The position numbers were made by a program, and so were the translations under genes. The notes below the pieces were generated by a model, which saw only the letters and a list, made by a program, of their open reading frames with translations, was not told the origin of the DNA and searched no databases. 64,000 bases of DNA, taken from positions 91,137 to 155,136 of the forward strand of contig MNCI01028834.1 of the NCBI GenBank assembly GCA_015680685.1. Reading direction: 5' to 3'. Below are positions 46,386-59,529 of the stretch, one piece after another; position 1 is the stretch's first letter; the number at the start of each line of letters is the position of its first letter. Source of the DNA: Gnetum montanum (Eukaryota > Streptophyta > Gnetopsida > Gnetales > Gnetaceae).

Positions 46386-48357
46386 CTAGAATTAATAGAT
46401 GTTTTTTTTTGTCTTTTTTTTTACAATTTTTTATCATTTTCTTATTTATTGATACAAATTTTCCTATCCTTTTCAACTTTTTCCACCTTTTTTTTTCATT
46501 TTCTTTGTTAGTAATCTCACTTGTGAATAAAACAATCATGTAGCCCATTGAGGTGAGGTTTTTTCTATGTGTCAAGTCATAAGGGACTAATTATTAAGAT
46601 AGTGAGGCCATTTCATCCATCCACTCATTCCATTAATAAGAGGTTCTTACCATAATTATAATGATATTCTTTTCCATCACCCAAAACTAAAATAAAATTC
46701 ATAATCATTGTGCCTGGAGAAAAAAGTAAAGAACCAAGGGGGAATGTGAAGGATGTGACGTTAAGGAGATTTGTGGATTCTCTTTGGCCACTTTTGTATG
46801 TTCTATCATGTTGCTAAGGTTGTAATTATATCCTTGTAGATCCAATGAAAAATGGAAGTAAGAGTAACGTAAAAGGGCATTGAATAAATTTTCAAGGATC
46901 CCACTAGAAAGACATGTACCCATGCCTAAAGGTTAATGGCTTCTCAAATCCAATAAAAAAAACCTATGCCATTAATAAACTCCTCCCTTGGACAAAATGC
47001 CAAGTGATGCTACTCCTTGCAATTATGGTAGTCTTATGGTTGTTAACTGAAGTGATGAAATGATGCAATGTCACTGAAATGTGGTTTGGACTTGGTTTAA
47101 ATCTTGGAAAGAAGGGCTAATGATTACTTAACCATTAATAACATACAAGGATTCATTATGCTTGCAGTAAGACACCTCACATCCCAATTCCTACAATCCT
47201 TTCTACAACCCATCTCATCTCATTGTTTGTATGATCCTAACTTGTGGTTTTTTGTAACATAGAGTGATTTTCTCAAATTGGTGGTTTTAACATGTGTGTT
47301 TTGTTTCACAAGTATGCATTGCATTCAACCCATTCAGTGCCTATGGATGCTTTTAGGTGTGGTTACACAAGGGCATTATGGGCTAGAGCCTACTTTGGGG
47401 AGGATCCACTTGTGTAACTATTGTAATTTATTCTTGTTTACCAAAACCATGTCATTCTTAACCTTCCAAGCACATAATTTTTAAATTTCATGCTTTCCCT
47501 TATCATGTAATTGATCCATTCTACAACATATGTTTAATATCCCTTTTCTTGTGTGTTCCAATGCTTTTAATGTCAATGACTCCATCTTCTAACACTTCTA
47601 GTGCCTAAAAATGATTTCCTACTTATCCTAGAACTATGGACCTAACCTGAAACCTTTCAACCAATCATAAAGCTTCATTTTCCATGCTGATTACCCTCAT
47701 TAAATGCAAATTCAAACACCCTGATATTGACTACTTGATATTGGATCAAATGCAACAATAGATACCTAATATCAGGTCCATAAAACCTATATATATGATC
47801 CTCATGGTGCTCAAAAAATCCATTCTCATCATTTGCCACTAGGACAATTTTTGAAATTTTCTTTCATGACTCAGAGCTCTACGAAATTAACTTACACTTG
47901 GGATATCTTTCTCAATGCTGCTTTTATTTCCATATCATTTGAACCCATTTGAACTCAAAGTGTTCACTTTAGTCATTGGGGGATGGGAGGTGCTTGCATG
48001 AGAAACTTGTGCAAATTTTTCAAAATTTGCTATCACCTAAAAGGTAGTACAAGGGTAAAAATGTTAAAAATCTTAAGTGTTTTTATGAAAAATCAATCAT
48101 AATAATGATAGAAACTTTAAATTTTTCACCCAAGGGACCATAATCATTATAATAAGCCATACATAAGGAAAAAGGAAGTAACTGCGAAGGGTCATAAAAG
48201 AAGATAAACACTTTTTGGGCATTTTTTGAAAATTTTTTTTAGCTTTGTAATAATAAGAGCTAAAGAACTTAATGAAACTATAGTCATGAGTAAGGTATAA
48301 ATCTATTAATACTAAATGACAATACCTTAGTAACACCAAATCTTTGAATGATTGCAA
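46386..48357 (+). other. Element E noncoding block with U3-like segment
   Basis: It corresponds to 24667-26548 of D and to the post-pol block of A/B. A poly(T)-rich patch lies at 46400-46500. At 47718-47780 the string ctgatattgactacttgatattgg closely resembles the E LTR U3 at 42891-42930. It is followed by a TATATATA string near 47790. A G-rich PPT-like box lies at 47966-47984. Confidence 0.5.
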
Positions 48358-51093
48358 ATGTTCCCAAAAAGAGGAGGACAAGCAAAACCTTTGTAGGGAG
48401 TAGCTAAATGCTTAATAGTTGGCAGAGGCCAACAAGGTAAGCATGATGAGCATGAGGAACAAGAGGCCCAATCATTCAGCATCCATCAAGAGGCTCCTAT
48501 TATAGGACAATTGGTCCAAGGAGAGGTTGTAGAACCACAAGCTTCGATGCAAGGGTAATGCCTCATGTTGTCCCTATAATGCCTTGAAGCTATTCAAGAG
48601 AAATCCATGTTGACTATGGTCATCATGGAAATGAACTTTGGCTCGTTCATGGTGTTTGCACCTGAGGTAGTTTAGATGCAACTCCAAGCATCATCATTAT
48701 GGCACATTCTGTTAGATAGTGGTGAATGGTACCTTGGTGAGACCTACCAATTCTATCACAACAAGGAAGAAGGAACGATGGTTAACATTGGTAGAGTTAA
48801 TATTTCCTTCTTAGTTAAAGCAATGGCAAAGACTCTAAATCTGCCAAATGTAGGGGCCAAGTTAGCACATCTGTCCATGAGGTCTAATTTAAAGACCAAA
48901 AAGTTGTGGCTGAAGTAGGCATACAATAAAGATGATAGGACATATAATGAATTGACTTTGGAAAAGACAACCTATTTCAAGATAGGCACATATCACCCCT
49001 TCTACACCAAAGGGCTCAATAGAATCTCCATGTATGTGGCCAAGGGAGTTGCCATACTAATGGAAAAATACATGGCCAACCTTCCCTAGTTATATTTTAT
49101 GGAAATTTAGAGGTAGTTCGAAGAGAAGAAGGCAAGGAAGCTAACACTTCCATTCCCTTGCTTGATCTAAAAGTTGTGTAAGCATGATGAAATCCTGGGA
49201 TACAAAAATAACATTCCCAAGAAGGTTCAAAATACTTTCTTTGCTAAATCGCTCAAACCTACCACACTAAGGAAAGACCTTGGTGAGTAACAAGAACCAG
49301 AGAAAGAAGTGAAACTAGAAAAAGACATAGAATAAGAGCTTGAATAGCATCCTGAGACACAAGTTCCATCACCACCTTTATAAGACTATAGGCTTGTAAT
49401 GAGTCATTTACAAAAAATTGCTAAAACACTTAGCTGGGGAAGTAGAGATGAATCAAACCTCTTCAGAGTCATCAATGATGTCGTGTAGTCCATTGTTTCT
49501 GCTGATCCAACAAGGGGGTAGATTTTGCTATAATCAGGAGGAGAATCCCAGTGGTCACTACAAATCTTTGGTAATGCTACATCCTTTCAAGTGATGCTTG
49601 AAATAGGAGAAGATGCAATAGTAGTGGTCATGTAGCATCAAGATGTGACAAGCACAATAGAGGTGATAATGGATTACATTAAGAAATCTTTTAATGTGCT
49701 TGTTGTGCCCCCAGTGGATTTGACTAGGAACAAAGATGCACAAATGCTCACTAGGACTTCAATGCCTCCTACAACCCATGAGAATGTATTAGATCGATTG
49801 CTATAGACAGGACAAGTAATGACCACCCTATTTGATATCCCTAGTGATATCACTATAGTGCAATTAGATCTCATTTCCACCAAAGGAAAGTTAGTTATGA
49901 CTAAGACCAGGTTGGAACATGTAAAAGTAGAAGTGCAACACTTGCAATAAGAGCTGGTCATCCTAAGAGTTGAAAGATAGGACCCTACCTAGTTTTTCAT
50001 GCCTAACCAGCTAGATCAATTTAGAATATAGTAGTTGAATAAATTAATTGAAGAGAACAAAGCTACCAAGCAAGAAAAGGAGAAGGTGGTCTGGAATGCC
50101 TCTGCTACTGAAGCATAATCCTATGTCCATAAGAAGGCATTAATCACCACTCAAGAAGAAAATAAATAACTTGCTGTAGATGATGCAAGGTTGACTAGCA
50201 TAGAAAAACAAAAGAACATTCTGGAGGAAAATGTTCACTAGTTGAGAGAACAATTGGTGAGGGTCAATCAAGACATTAGTTGATTGGCTAGAGAAAATAG
50301 AACCCTCTCAGTGGATGAGGTGCATGTGATACAATGAAAATCTGCAATCAAAATAAACACGTGCCAAAATGAGGTCAAAAAGCATGAAAAGATGAAAGAA
50401 CACTTCTAGGACTAGGTTGGTATGTATAAGAAGATCAACAAAAGGGAAATCTAGATGGCCAAAGCCCACATTGGATCCATGTCAATGCAAAATCCTAGTT
50501 GGGAAATTATCCTGGATAGTTACGCTTTGGTCTAGTAAGTGGAAGTGAGGAATGAAGACCTGCAGATCGAAGACTTAAAAGAATACATGATGTTGGCTAA
50601 CCTTCGATATGCCAACCTTGCCATGTTAATAATAGGTCAGCCTAGAAATAAATTAGAATAGCAGGTAATGATCACCTACACATTATATACAAAAGTATTT
50701 GTAGACAAAAAAGATGCTTTACAAAAACTTCATGTAGCAAACTCAGAATTGGAGGTGATCAAGGCTTGCTACCATGAATAGAAAGATTTTGCCTTAGACC
50801 TAGCCAAGAGACTAACAAATCATTATGAATTGAAAGAAAATTCTAGGGCCTTTGAGGAAGAATGACAACAATTTGCATCTTGATACATGAAGGCCAACAA
50901 AATGTTTCTATAGCTACCATACCCATGGGATGTACTAGCACCAACACACATTAGTTCAGCAGCCTAGATAGTACATGATCCAAGGATGAAAGAAGAAAAT
51001 TTATAGGAGCTACTTAATTGCTACAAATTTTAAAAGCTTGGTGACAAAGGAAAGTGACCGATGGAGGAGCCACCACCTTCAAAAACTACATGA
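48358..51093 (+). pseudogene. Captured second ORF of element E, homologous to that of D
   Basis: ATG at 48358 (MFPKRGGQAKP) to TGA 51091-51093, about 912 codons with many TAG/TAA/TGA stops but largely one frame. It matches D in order: QSFSIHQE after the basic start; GEWYLGETYQFYHNKEEGTM (48715-48770); YVAKGVAILMEKYMANLP (49030-49085) and LPFPCLI (49150-49170); a gap-rich linker; LFRVINDVV (49460-49490); SFNVLVVPPVDL (49690-49725); then a coiled-coil-type region through LANLRYANLAMLIIGQPRNK (50600-50660), ending PSKTT-stop. The matching termini in two separately inserted copies show that this was a real gene of the family. Function unknown. The coiled coil suggests self-assembly or partner binding. 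Confidence 0.72.
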
Positions 51094-51263
51094 GCTTCCC
51101 CAATTTTATGCCCTATAATGTTGTGTTTAAATATTTGTAAAAAACCACTATGGCATGCAAGAGTTAATTTGGTTGTTTATTTGAGTCAGTCAATAATTCC
51201 ATACCTTCCCAATATTCTGTAAAGAACTTGTTCCTCATTTTGTTTAATATAAGGAGTTTTCAT

Positions 51264-51278
51264 TTAGTTGTGGGGGTA
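51264..51278 (+). other. Polypurine tract of element E
   Basis: TTAGTTGTGGGGGTA directly before the 3' LTR. Near-identical to that of D. Confidence 0.7.
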
Positions 51279-52149
51279 TGATGAGTCATGATTTTGTCAT
51301 CTCCACTATTAGAGTCTCAATATTAGATACATGATATCGGGTCTTAAGAAATGATGTCAAATATCTGATATCATCTCTTCCATGCTAGCCTATAAATACA
51401 ATACTTGGGTGCATGGTTGGAACATGGTTGGTTGCTAGTTTTTAGATAGCTTTTCCTAGATTTTTGATTTCAAGTTCTATTGTTTCCTAGTGCAATTCCA
51501 CAATGTGATGTTAGTGATTATATGAGATTCTTATTTAAGTGTGACATACTTGAACGTGTTACATGATTAGAAATATAGATCAAGATTACTTCCATCATTA
51601 CAACATCCACTTAGATTTATTATTACTTTTAATTATTTAATTATTTATCATTTTCTTTAGTTAATATTTCTATATATTGTTATTTACTATTCCTATCATT
51701 AAGTGGTATGAGTATGACTAATCGCAAGTGCTTAAGTGTAATTACTTGGTAACCTAGCAGTGTATCATTTGGTAAGCCCAGTGATGAACTTTTGGTAATC
51801 CCAACAATAGTTACATGAAGTCCAAGATGTGTGTAGATGATTAGGAGCAAATACTCATCTCATGTAGGCTAGTTTAGATTTCACTTTTCACTTTTAATTA
51901 GCTTAATTAATTTATCTCTTTATTGTCATGAGAAGCAGCATAGGGCTAGATAACATCAATCATATGCCTCACTTTGGACTAAACCATAGGTGACAAAGCT
52001 ATCACTAGTCCAAGTGGGAAGATAATGAACTACGATCAAAGCATAATGATTTAGATGCACAACTAGTCCCATCCATAGAATTCCACTAGATCATGTGTGA
52101 ATGCTTGCGATTCATATGGTTGGGTGTAGAAGTACCTCACTGCTTATCA
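51279..52149 (+). repeat. Element E 3' LTR
   Basis: Runs TGATGAGTCATGATTTTG...CTGCTTATCA. It matches 42869-43753 throughout, including ctagtttttagat and tttcctagatttttgatttc. Confidence 0.88.
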
Positions 52150-53396
52150 CCTTCTAAGAAATTTCATCCTCATTAGCCATCAACTCAAATACTTAATAGG
52201 CATCCTTCACTATGCACACTTGCCATAATGTATTGAATGAAAATCATGCTCCCACAACTAAATGACTCATCATATCATAATGTACTCACCTTCCTACTGT
52301 ACTCACCTTCCTAATGTACTCATTTAGTTTTAATAGGCATCAACATTAGTACTATGCCAAGATTTTGAAATCATGTCATGAACCATAAATAAAAATTGTC
52401 ATTATTTTTGATTTGCCACATCCCTCAAGTACAAGAACACTAATGAAAGTAGATTGAGATGAATTGATACCACATAGATGGTTTGTTAGCTTGTGATATA
52501 CTACAAGTAAGTCACATTATTTTGTAGTGTTTAGTAGTGTAATTGGATGCAATTTGTGGTCCATCGTAGTACCTACCAGTGATCTCAAATGCATTTAATT
52601 ACCAAATTTGAGTTAAAAGAACACCTGCTAGTTAAGTGAATCTCTTATCATTCTTCACTTTCTGAATGGAAAAATTTTTACTATGAACTACCCTATTGAA
52701 GGCCTTTCCATCATTCAAAAGCTATGTTTTAGTTGACAAATAACCTTTCACTAGGTCAATTAAGTAAGTGTTTATGGACTTCTAGTATTAAAATACATAA
52801 TTGCAAAGTGATCTTCCAAAGGCCCAACAAACTTTTGGAAGTGTCCTCTTCCTATAACTAATTTCAACTAGCACTCTATTATAGTGTTAAATAGTGCCAT
52901 TGGTTGAGAATTTTACTTCTTTACAACATCACCCAAAATAGCCTCCATGCCTTCTAGAACTAATATATAGTGATAAGTTGCAAAATGGATTGAGTGAGAG
53001 CCTACCCTGATTCACAAATCAACAACATCCATAGGTACCGAGTAGCCTTGATAAAGTAAACACATCTATGAAATTGTCATAATTATGTTTTAGCATATTC
53101 TTAATGAATTACAATGCCATCTCTACACATCCATTTTGCAAAAAGCCATAGAGCATAACCTTCTACAAAATCTTGTTCCTGTTAGTCATGATCTCAAACA
53201 CTTGATAGGCATCCTTCTCTATGACAAACTTTACAGTTGTAACAATAATACTATGCCAAGATTTTGCAATAATTCCATGAACCATAGATAATAATTATCA
53301 TCACATTTGAGCTACTACATCCCATAAGAAGAAGAACATTGATGAAAGTAGACTAAGATGGATTCAAGCCTCATAGATGATCTTTTTGTTAACCAA
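52150..53396. repeat. Tandem repeat: end of unit 1 and start of unit 2
   Basis: The end of unit 1 (52150-52930) and the start of unit 2 (52931-53396) show the same landmarks in the same order as 42630-42868 and 56992-57430: taccagtgatctcaaatgc, gttttagttgacaa, atagtgttaaa, gcctccatgcc, gtaaacacatct. It is broken by the copia element at 53397. No coding capacity is seen. Confidence 0.75.
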
Positions 53397-53805
53397 TGAT
53401 GTTATTCCTAGTTGCTTGCACCAATATTATATTAAATTTAAAAGAAATTGTAGAAAATAAAAAAGACAGAATTACCCTAGGGAAAACCTTCAAGGGGAAG
53501 AACCCCAATCAAGAATTGGCTCTTAGACCATTAGTAGCATAGTTTCAAAGGATTGAAGCTCAAGGAGGATTTACAAAGAAGGGGAGATGATTCTCAATTT
53601 TATGCTTTGTGAAAGAATGTGTTACTTTGGATGCTCCCTTTGAGCTCTTTATATATTATCATGGAACCCAAAATTAAAAGGAAAAAAGGTAGTTTATTTT
53701 GGTGGGGATAGGTATAGAACCAATTAGAACATAGACATGAATAAACATATAATAAGGTAGGGCAGAAATATCTAGAGAAAATCAAGCCAACTTTACCTTC
53801 ATCCA
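53397..53805 (-). repeat. Copia element 3' LTR
   Basis: On the plus strand it runs TGATGTTATTCC...CTTCATCCA. It matches 56585-56991 throughout, e.g. ggattgaagct and ataataaggtagggca. Confidence 0.82.
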
Positions 53806-54119
53806 CCCTTCTAATTCTTCCTCTTGAAGGTAAAGTTACTTTAAAGAATAGTCCAAACCATTTTTAGGAATTCAGGTCAAAAGAAGACCAAATTCTGATC
53901 CACACTATAGAAACTTTTCACTAGGAGTTAACTTGGTGAGTATGTTTGTAGAATTTGATTCAGTTGAAATTTTATTCAAAAAAATTCTTTGCTTTTTAAT
54001 TTTCTTTTGTATATAGTAATACTGTATTTCAATGTGCTTTGTCTAGGCTATCACAACCAATATTGATCAAAGATTGAGTGATACCAAGTCCAATTATTAG
54101 CCTTTAGAGCCATATTTCT

Positions 54120-56535
54120 TCTCTTCATGCTAAGGTAGTAGTAACATATTCAGCTTCAGTGCTAGAATAAGCAACATAAGATTATTTCTGACTTTTCCAA
54201 GAAATAGAATTAGCAAAAGGATTAAACACATATCCACTAATAGATTTTCTACTATCAATATCACCATCCAAATCTACATCAATGAAGCCATGAAGGTGAT
54301 TTGAATCATTTTTATAATAGATTCCAGAATATGAAGTACCATGAAGATATCAGAAGACGCTCTTCACCATAATTTAGTGTTGTTTCCCTAGATTAGACAT
54401 ATACCTACTAAGTTTTCCAAGAATGTAAGAAATATAGGGTCTAGTAGAGACCATTGAATATGTTAAACTATTGATAGCACTAGCATATGAAATTTTAACC
54501 ATGAGCTCTTTTCTTCATTTGTCTTCGGACATTATTTAACTGAAAGTTTAATACTAGTTTCACTGGGTGTAGTCATAGGCTTGTAATCATGCATATTAAA
54601 TTTTTTAAAAATATTTTCAACATATGTAGACTATCCAAGCCAAATATTTTTATTAACCTTATCCCTTTTAATTTCTATGTCCAAATTTTTTTTTGTAGCA
54701 CCAAGATCCTTCATCTCAAATTGAGAAGATAGATGAAGTTTTAACTCTTGAATACCATGTATGTTATTACNNNNNNNNNNNNNNNNNNNNNNNNNNNNNN
54801 NNNNNNNNNNNNNNNNNNNNNNNNNNNNNNNNNNNNNNNNNNNNNNNNNNNNNNNNNNNNNNNNNNNNNNNNNNNNNNNNNNNNNNNNNNNNNNNNNNNN
54901 NNNNNNNNNNNNNNNNNNNNNNNNNNNNNNNNNNNNNNNNNNNNNNNNNNNNNNNNNNNNNNNNNNNNNNNNNNNNNNNNNNNNNNNNNNNNNNNNNNNN
55001 NNNNNNNNNNNNNNNNNNNNNNNNNNNNNNNNNNNNNNNNNNNNNNNNNNNNNNNNNNNNNNNNNNNNNNNNNNNNNNNNNNNNNNNNNNNNNNNNNNNN
55101 NNNNNNNNNNNNNNNNNNNNNNNNNNNNNNNNNNNNNNNNNNNNNNNNNNNNNNNNNNNNNNNNNNNNNNNNNNNNNNNNNNNNNNNNNNNNNNNNNNNN
55201 NNNNNNNNNNNNNNNNNNNNNNNNNNNNNNNNNNNNNNNNNNNNNNNNNNNNNNNNNNNNNNNNNNNNNNNNNNNNNNNNNNNNNNNNNNNNNNNNNNNN
55301 NNNNNNNNNNNNNNNNNNNNNNNNNNNNNNNNNNNNNNNNNNNNNNNNNNNNNNNNNNNNNNNNNNNNNNNNNNNNNNNNNNNNNNNNNNNNNNNNNNNN
55401 NNNNNNNNNNNNNNNNNNNNNNNNNNNNNNNNNNNNNNNNTAAATAATTCTCAACAAGAGCTTTGAATTCTATGAATTTTCCAAATACTTCAGACTTATG
55501 TTTTAATAAATAGATCCAACTCTTTCTATAATAATCATCAATAAAAGAAACATAATACATAGCACCTCCAAGAGAACTTGTTTTAATATCTTTAACTAGT
55601 TCACATACATCACTATATATTAGTTCTAATATTTGAAAATATTTAGCATTACTTCTTTGAAAACTATGATGCCTCTGTTTACCATGTAGACAATGATAAT
55701 ATAAATCTAAAAAATCTTTTGAAAGCTTAAATTTACCTTGTTTGTAAAGTTCCTTAAGTCCTTTTTCACCAAAATTTTTCATTCTTTTATGCCACAAATT
55801 AATACTTGAATTTAAATCAATAATTGCAAATGCACTTAATTTCTACTTTAATGTCTTAGCTTCTAATTTATACGACTTGCTTATTTGAATTCTAGAAGCC
55901 AAAAGATATGAACCATGTAGTATTGAACATTTTCTACCTCTAAAGATAATAGTTAGTCTTGCATTATCAAATTCACTTATAGACAAAGATTTTTAGTAAG
56001 TGCTAGAACATGACGTACATTGGGAATTGATTTAGCTACTCCAGCTTTAAATTGAATCTTTATCTTTCCATAACCTATAACTTTGCATAAATCATCATTA
56101 CCCAATCTTACCATTCCAAGATTAGATGATGTATACTCATTGAACCAAACAATATGTGAAGTGTAGTTATGAGATGCATCGAAGGCCACATACCATGAAT
56201 ATGTATCAACATTATTAGATGATGAGACAAAATACAAATCTCCCTCTTAAGTAAGAGGGGCTTGAACACTTTTTGGTATGTTACTCTCTTTGCTGTTTTT
56301 CAAAGAGGCTTTACAATCTTTCTTTACATGATTAACTTTATCATAGAAATTTTTGAGCCTTATTCTTAAATTGAGATCTCTTAAAAAACTTTGGATTTAC
56401 TCCCAGAATTGCACTATGTTGATCCTTTTCAACAAGGAGAGCCTCCATCTTGATCTTACATAACTCATAGTTGAACCTATTAAACTTTTCACTTTCAATT
56501 TTGGATAGAGAGTTGATGATGATTTTTCCTTGCAA
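54120..56535 (-). pseudogene. Copia gag-pol remnant
   Basis: Minus strand. The gag start MQGKIIINSLSKIESEKFNR at 56535 is followed by a knuckle tail HVKKDC near 56310, so most of gag is deleted. A protease-like stretch (55977-56237) has YVAFDASHNYTS, where the usual D-S-G-A/C box is altered. The GAG-pre-integrase motif MWHKRMKNFGEKGLKELYKQ starts at 55797, and the integrase core has LELIYSDVCE and YVSFIDDYYRKSWIYLLKHK. After the gap, the RT tail has LSSQFEMKDLGATKKNLDIE (54640-54770), and RNase H has AYSSTEAEYVTT near 54140-54180. The gene cannot be functional. Confidence 0.85.
54771..55440. other. Assembly gap (670 N)
   Basis: Run of N inside copia pol. Open frames crossing it are artefacts. 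The integrase end and most of RT would lie here. Confidence 0.99.
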
Positions 56536-56584
56536 TTACTTGAAAAAATAATAGTGGTGTGTGGAACCTAGCTCCAATACCAAT

Positions 56585-56991
56585 TTTTATTCCTAGTCAC
56601 TTGCATCAATATTATATTAAATTTAAAGAAAACTATAGAAAATAAAAAAGACACAGAGTTACTATGGGGAAATCATTCAAGGTGAAAAACCTAGTAGAAA
56701 ATTAGCTCTTGGACCATTAGCAGCATAGCTTCAAAGGATTGAAGCTTAAGAAGAATTTACAAAGGAAGGGAAATGATTCTCAAGCTTATGTTTTAAAAAA
56801 GAATGTGGTACTTTGGATGCTCCATTTGAGCTCATTATATGTTGTCATAGAACCCAAAATTAAAAAGGGATAAGGTAGTTTATTTCAATGGGGATAGGTA
56901 CAGGACCAATTATAACATAGACATGAATAAAAATATAATAAGGTAGGGCAAAAATATCTACAGAAAATTAAGATAGATTTGCCTTCATCCA
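56585..56991 (-). repeat. Copia element 5' LTR
   Basis: Partner of 53397-53805. The two have diverged visibly by substitutions and small indels. Confidence 0.82.
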
Positions 56992-58100
56992 CCGTTACAT
57001 GTGATACACTGAGTGTATTGTAATGATAAATAGTGTGATTTGATGTGATTCGTAATCCATTGTAGTACATACTAGTGGCTTTTAATGATTTTGGTTGCCA
57101 AATTTGATTTAAAAAACACCCACAAGTTTAAGAAATTCTTATCATCCTTCAATTTCTAGTAGGGAAAATGTTCACTAAGAACTAGTTTATCAGAAGCCTC
57201 TATATCATTTGGAAGACAAGTTTTAGTTGACAAGACAACCTTTTGGTAGTTTGATTCAGGAAATGTTTCTGGCCTTTCAGTATCAAAATACACAATTGCA
57301 AATCAACCTTTCAGAAGTCCAACAAACTACTAGAAGAGTCCTCTTTCTATGATCAACTATGACTAGGACTCTCTCATAGTGTTAAACTGTGCCACTGACT
57401 ATGAATCATGCTTCATTGTAGCATCACGTAGAAGCCTCCAACACTTATGGGAGCTAATTTAGAGTAATAAGTTGAAAGTTATTGAGTAAGAGTATACCCT
57501 AATTTGTTTTTTAGAACATCCACAAATGCTATTTAGTACTTCCAGTGATCAAGTTTAACTTTGAAAGTAACCTACCAGAAGCCAAGTTCTTCATTTTTCC
57601 CTTTCACCACTAAAATTAGAATTGATCATTTCACAATGCAAGCTTCTAAGATAATCAATTCTTCACAATTTACATCAAAAGCATTAACTATTGCTAATAG
57701 GTAAATTTTAATGGTAAACTCAACTATTAGAAGACATTAAATCTTTCAAATAAGAAATCCATACAAACTATAAGTTAGTGCAAGTAGCATGTAGTTGTAG
57801 TACCCATTATTCGATATTCTACGAGTAGTAGTCCATCACATTGGCTTCCTATTGTGTATTCTCTTGATGGTTGTCATGTTTACCTTGTAAATAATGCTTC
57901 TAGTAAATTTTTGTAATTGTCTTGGCTCTTTCGATAAGGATAATATGAACTACAAAGTAGCCTATCAGAAATCTCAATAGCTATATAGAAGTCAAATTTA
58001 ACATTGAAAACTACCTTCTAGAAGACTTGCGATGTATTGTGACTAGCATTGTCTCATAGTGTTTGGAGTGTGATTAGTTATGCATTGTATTATACTTTTT
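56992..58100. repeat. Tandem repeat: end of unit 2 and decayed unit 3
   Basis: Continues unit 2 after the copia insertion. The gcctcc landmark of the next unit is near 57430. Weaker repetitions (tagaagtcaaattt, tagcattgtctcatagtgttt) run to about 58080. Net spacing between gcctcc landmarks after removing insertions is about 0.90-1.01 kb. Confidence 0.65.
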
Positions 58101-58420
58101 AAAAATTGAAATAACATACCATAAATTGTGCATCATAGTCAATCACAATTTTAATGAAAAATATTTAATTGCGAGATAGTGCGGGTTGCAAGATTCATAT
58201 TCGATACCAAAGATAATAGTGAAAGAGCATACATGTCCATCAACTTTGGACACATGAATATCATGTTTGATACATGCACATCATGAATCTTTCCATATAC
58301 ATGGGGGCACTAATCACATCATAGGATTTTTAACTACATAAAGAAAACAAGCATAACCATGTCTCCTTTTAAACTAATCATGCATTTTCACATATGTGTG
58401 GCTACAAAGTGGTTACCTAG

Positions 58421-59397
58421 TGATGAATCATTAGTTGGTTGGGTTATCGTTGATGCTACATTACATCTGTGATATTGTTTATGCTATATTGCATTTGTTT
58501 AACAAAAATTAAATTTTTAGTTAGCTAAGATATCAAAGCTTCAATGTCTTAGATTCGATATTGGAGTTGTGATATCAGATATTCGATATCAGATTGCATG
58601 CTACATTATTGGGTGTCCGATATCAAGATGTGTGCTAGCCTATAAATATAACACTTGGATGCATGGTTTGAAAGTCAATTAGTCAATGAAGTAGCCAAAC
58701 TATTGCAATTTAATTCTATAGTCTTAGAGAACAGTCAATGAGCTCTTGTAGTATGGATTTGAGTCAGTTGTATGGTGTCTTATTCAAGTGGTAATGTACT
58801 TGGATACATTCCATGAATAGCAATAAGATCAAGATTGATTCTTATTCATTGTAGCACTTTGACTTAGATTAGATTTACTTTCCATGCAATTTACTTTTCA
58901 TGTGCTTAGTTAATACTTACATTTTCATGTATATTAATAAATTAAAGGAATGAGCGTGACTAGTTTTGAGCATAAACATGTATTTGCTTGGTAACCCCAA
59001 TAGCGTTATTAGTTGGTTCACCTAGTAGCAGAGTGCTTGGTAATCCTAGTAGTAGATACATGGGTTTAGGACATGCATAAAAAGTTGTGAATAGATACTT
59101 ATTTCCCATAGGCTAGTCTAAAATTTACTTTCCATTGTTAATTAGCTTATTTAATTGATCTTTTTATTACCATTAGGAGTAGCATAAGGCCAAAACAATA
59201 TCAATTATCATATGTCTCACTTTTGACTAAATCATACATGACAAAGATACTACTAGTCCAAGTGGAAGACAATGAATTACGATAAGGACATAATGATCTA
59301 GATGCCACAACTAGTCACATCCATAGAATTTGACTAGATCATGCAGGAACGCTTGTGATTCGTATGGTTGGGTGTAGAAGTATCTTTTTGCTCATCA
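58421..59397 (+). repeat. Element H 5' LTR
   Basis: Runs from TGATGAATCATTAG to TTTTGCTCATCA. It has a TATAAATA box at 58641-58648 and GATATC/GATATT boxes at 58540-58630, as in E. The U5 end (tcgtatggttgggtgtagaa) parallels E. The left boundary is inferred from the TGATGA start and the expected length. Confidence 0.75.
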
Positions 59398-59398
59398 T

Positions 59399-59416
59399 TG
59401 GCGCCATTACTGAGGA
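59399..59416 (+). other. Primer binding site of element H
   Basis: TGGCGCCATTACTGAGGA, one base after the LTR end. It is close to the D site. Confidence 0.75.
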
Positions 59417-59529
59417 TGACACTAGTTATCTAGATTAGTTATATTAGACACAATCGCTATAAAGGTATTAATGATCTATATTTTAGAAAATATTAATATT
59501 TTAAGTCACACACATTATCAAGTAAAATC

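Larger units (their letters stand above)
42869..52149 (+). mobile_element. Element E: second copy-type of the gag plus coiled-coil-ORF family, no pol
   Basis: It has LTRs at 42869-43753 and 51279-52149. Target pentamers are CCTTA (42864-42868) and CCTTC (52150-52154). The uninterrupted version of the target occurs at 53150-53165 (agagcataaccttctac), which confirms the boundaries. The plus-strand order is PBS, gag, noncoding block, second ORF, polypurine tract. No pol motif is visible. Its arrangement is the same as D. It is more decayed than D. Confidence 0.87.
53397..56991 (-). mobile_element. Ty1/copia retrotransposon, deleted and gapped
   Basis: It has direct LTRs of about 408 bp (53397-53805 and 56585-56991). 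The minus-strand PBS TGGTATTGGAGC (56571-56582) is close to the initiator tRNA-Met complement. Internal order on the minus strand is gag remnant, protease, integrase, gap, reverse transcriptase, RNase H, which is the copia order. Flanks match the tandem repeat. GTTAA (53388-53392) and GTTAC (56994-56998) may be the target duplication, offset by a few bases from the LTR ends. Confidence 0.85.

Noticed and set aside
54741-55457. Open frames of 228-238 codons across the gap
   Set aside because: They consist almost wholly of N and carry no information.
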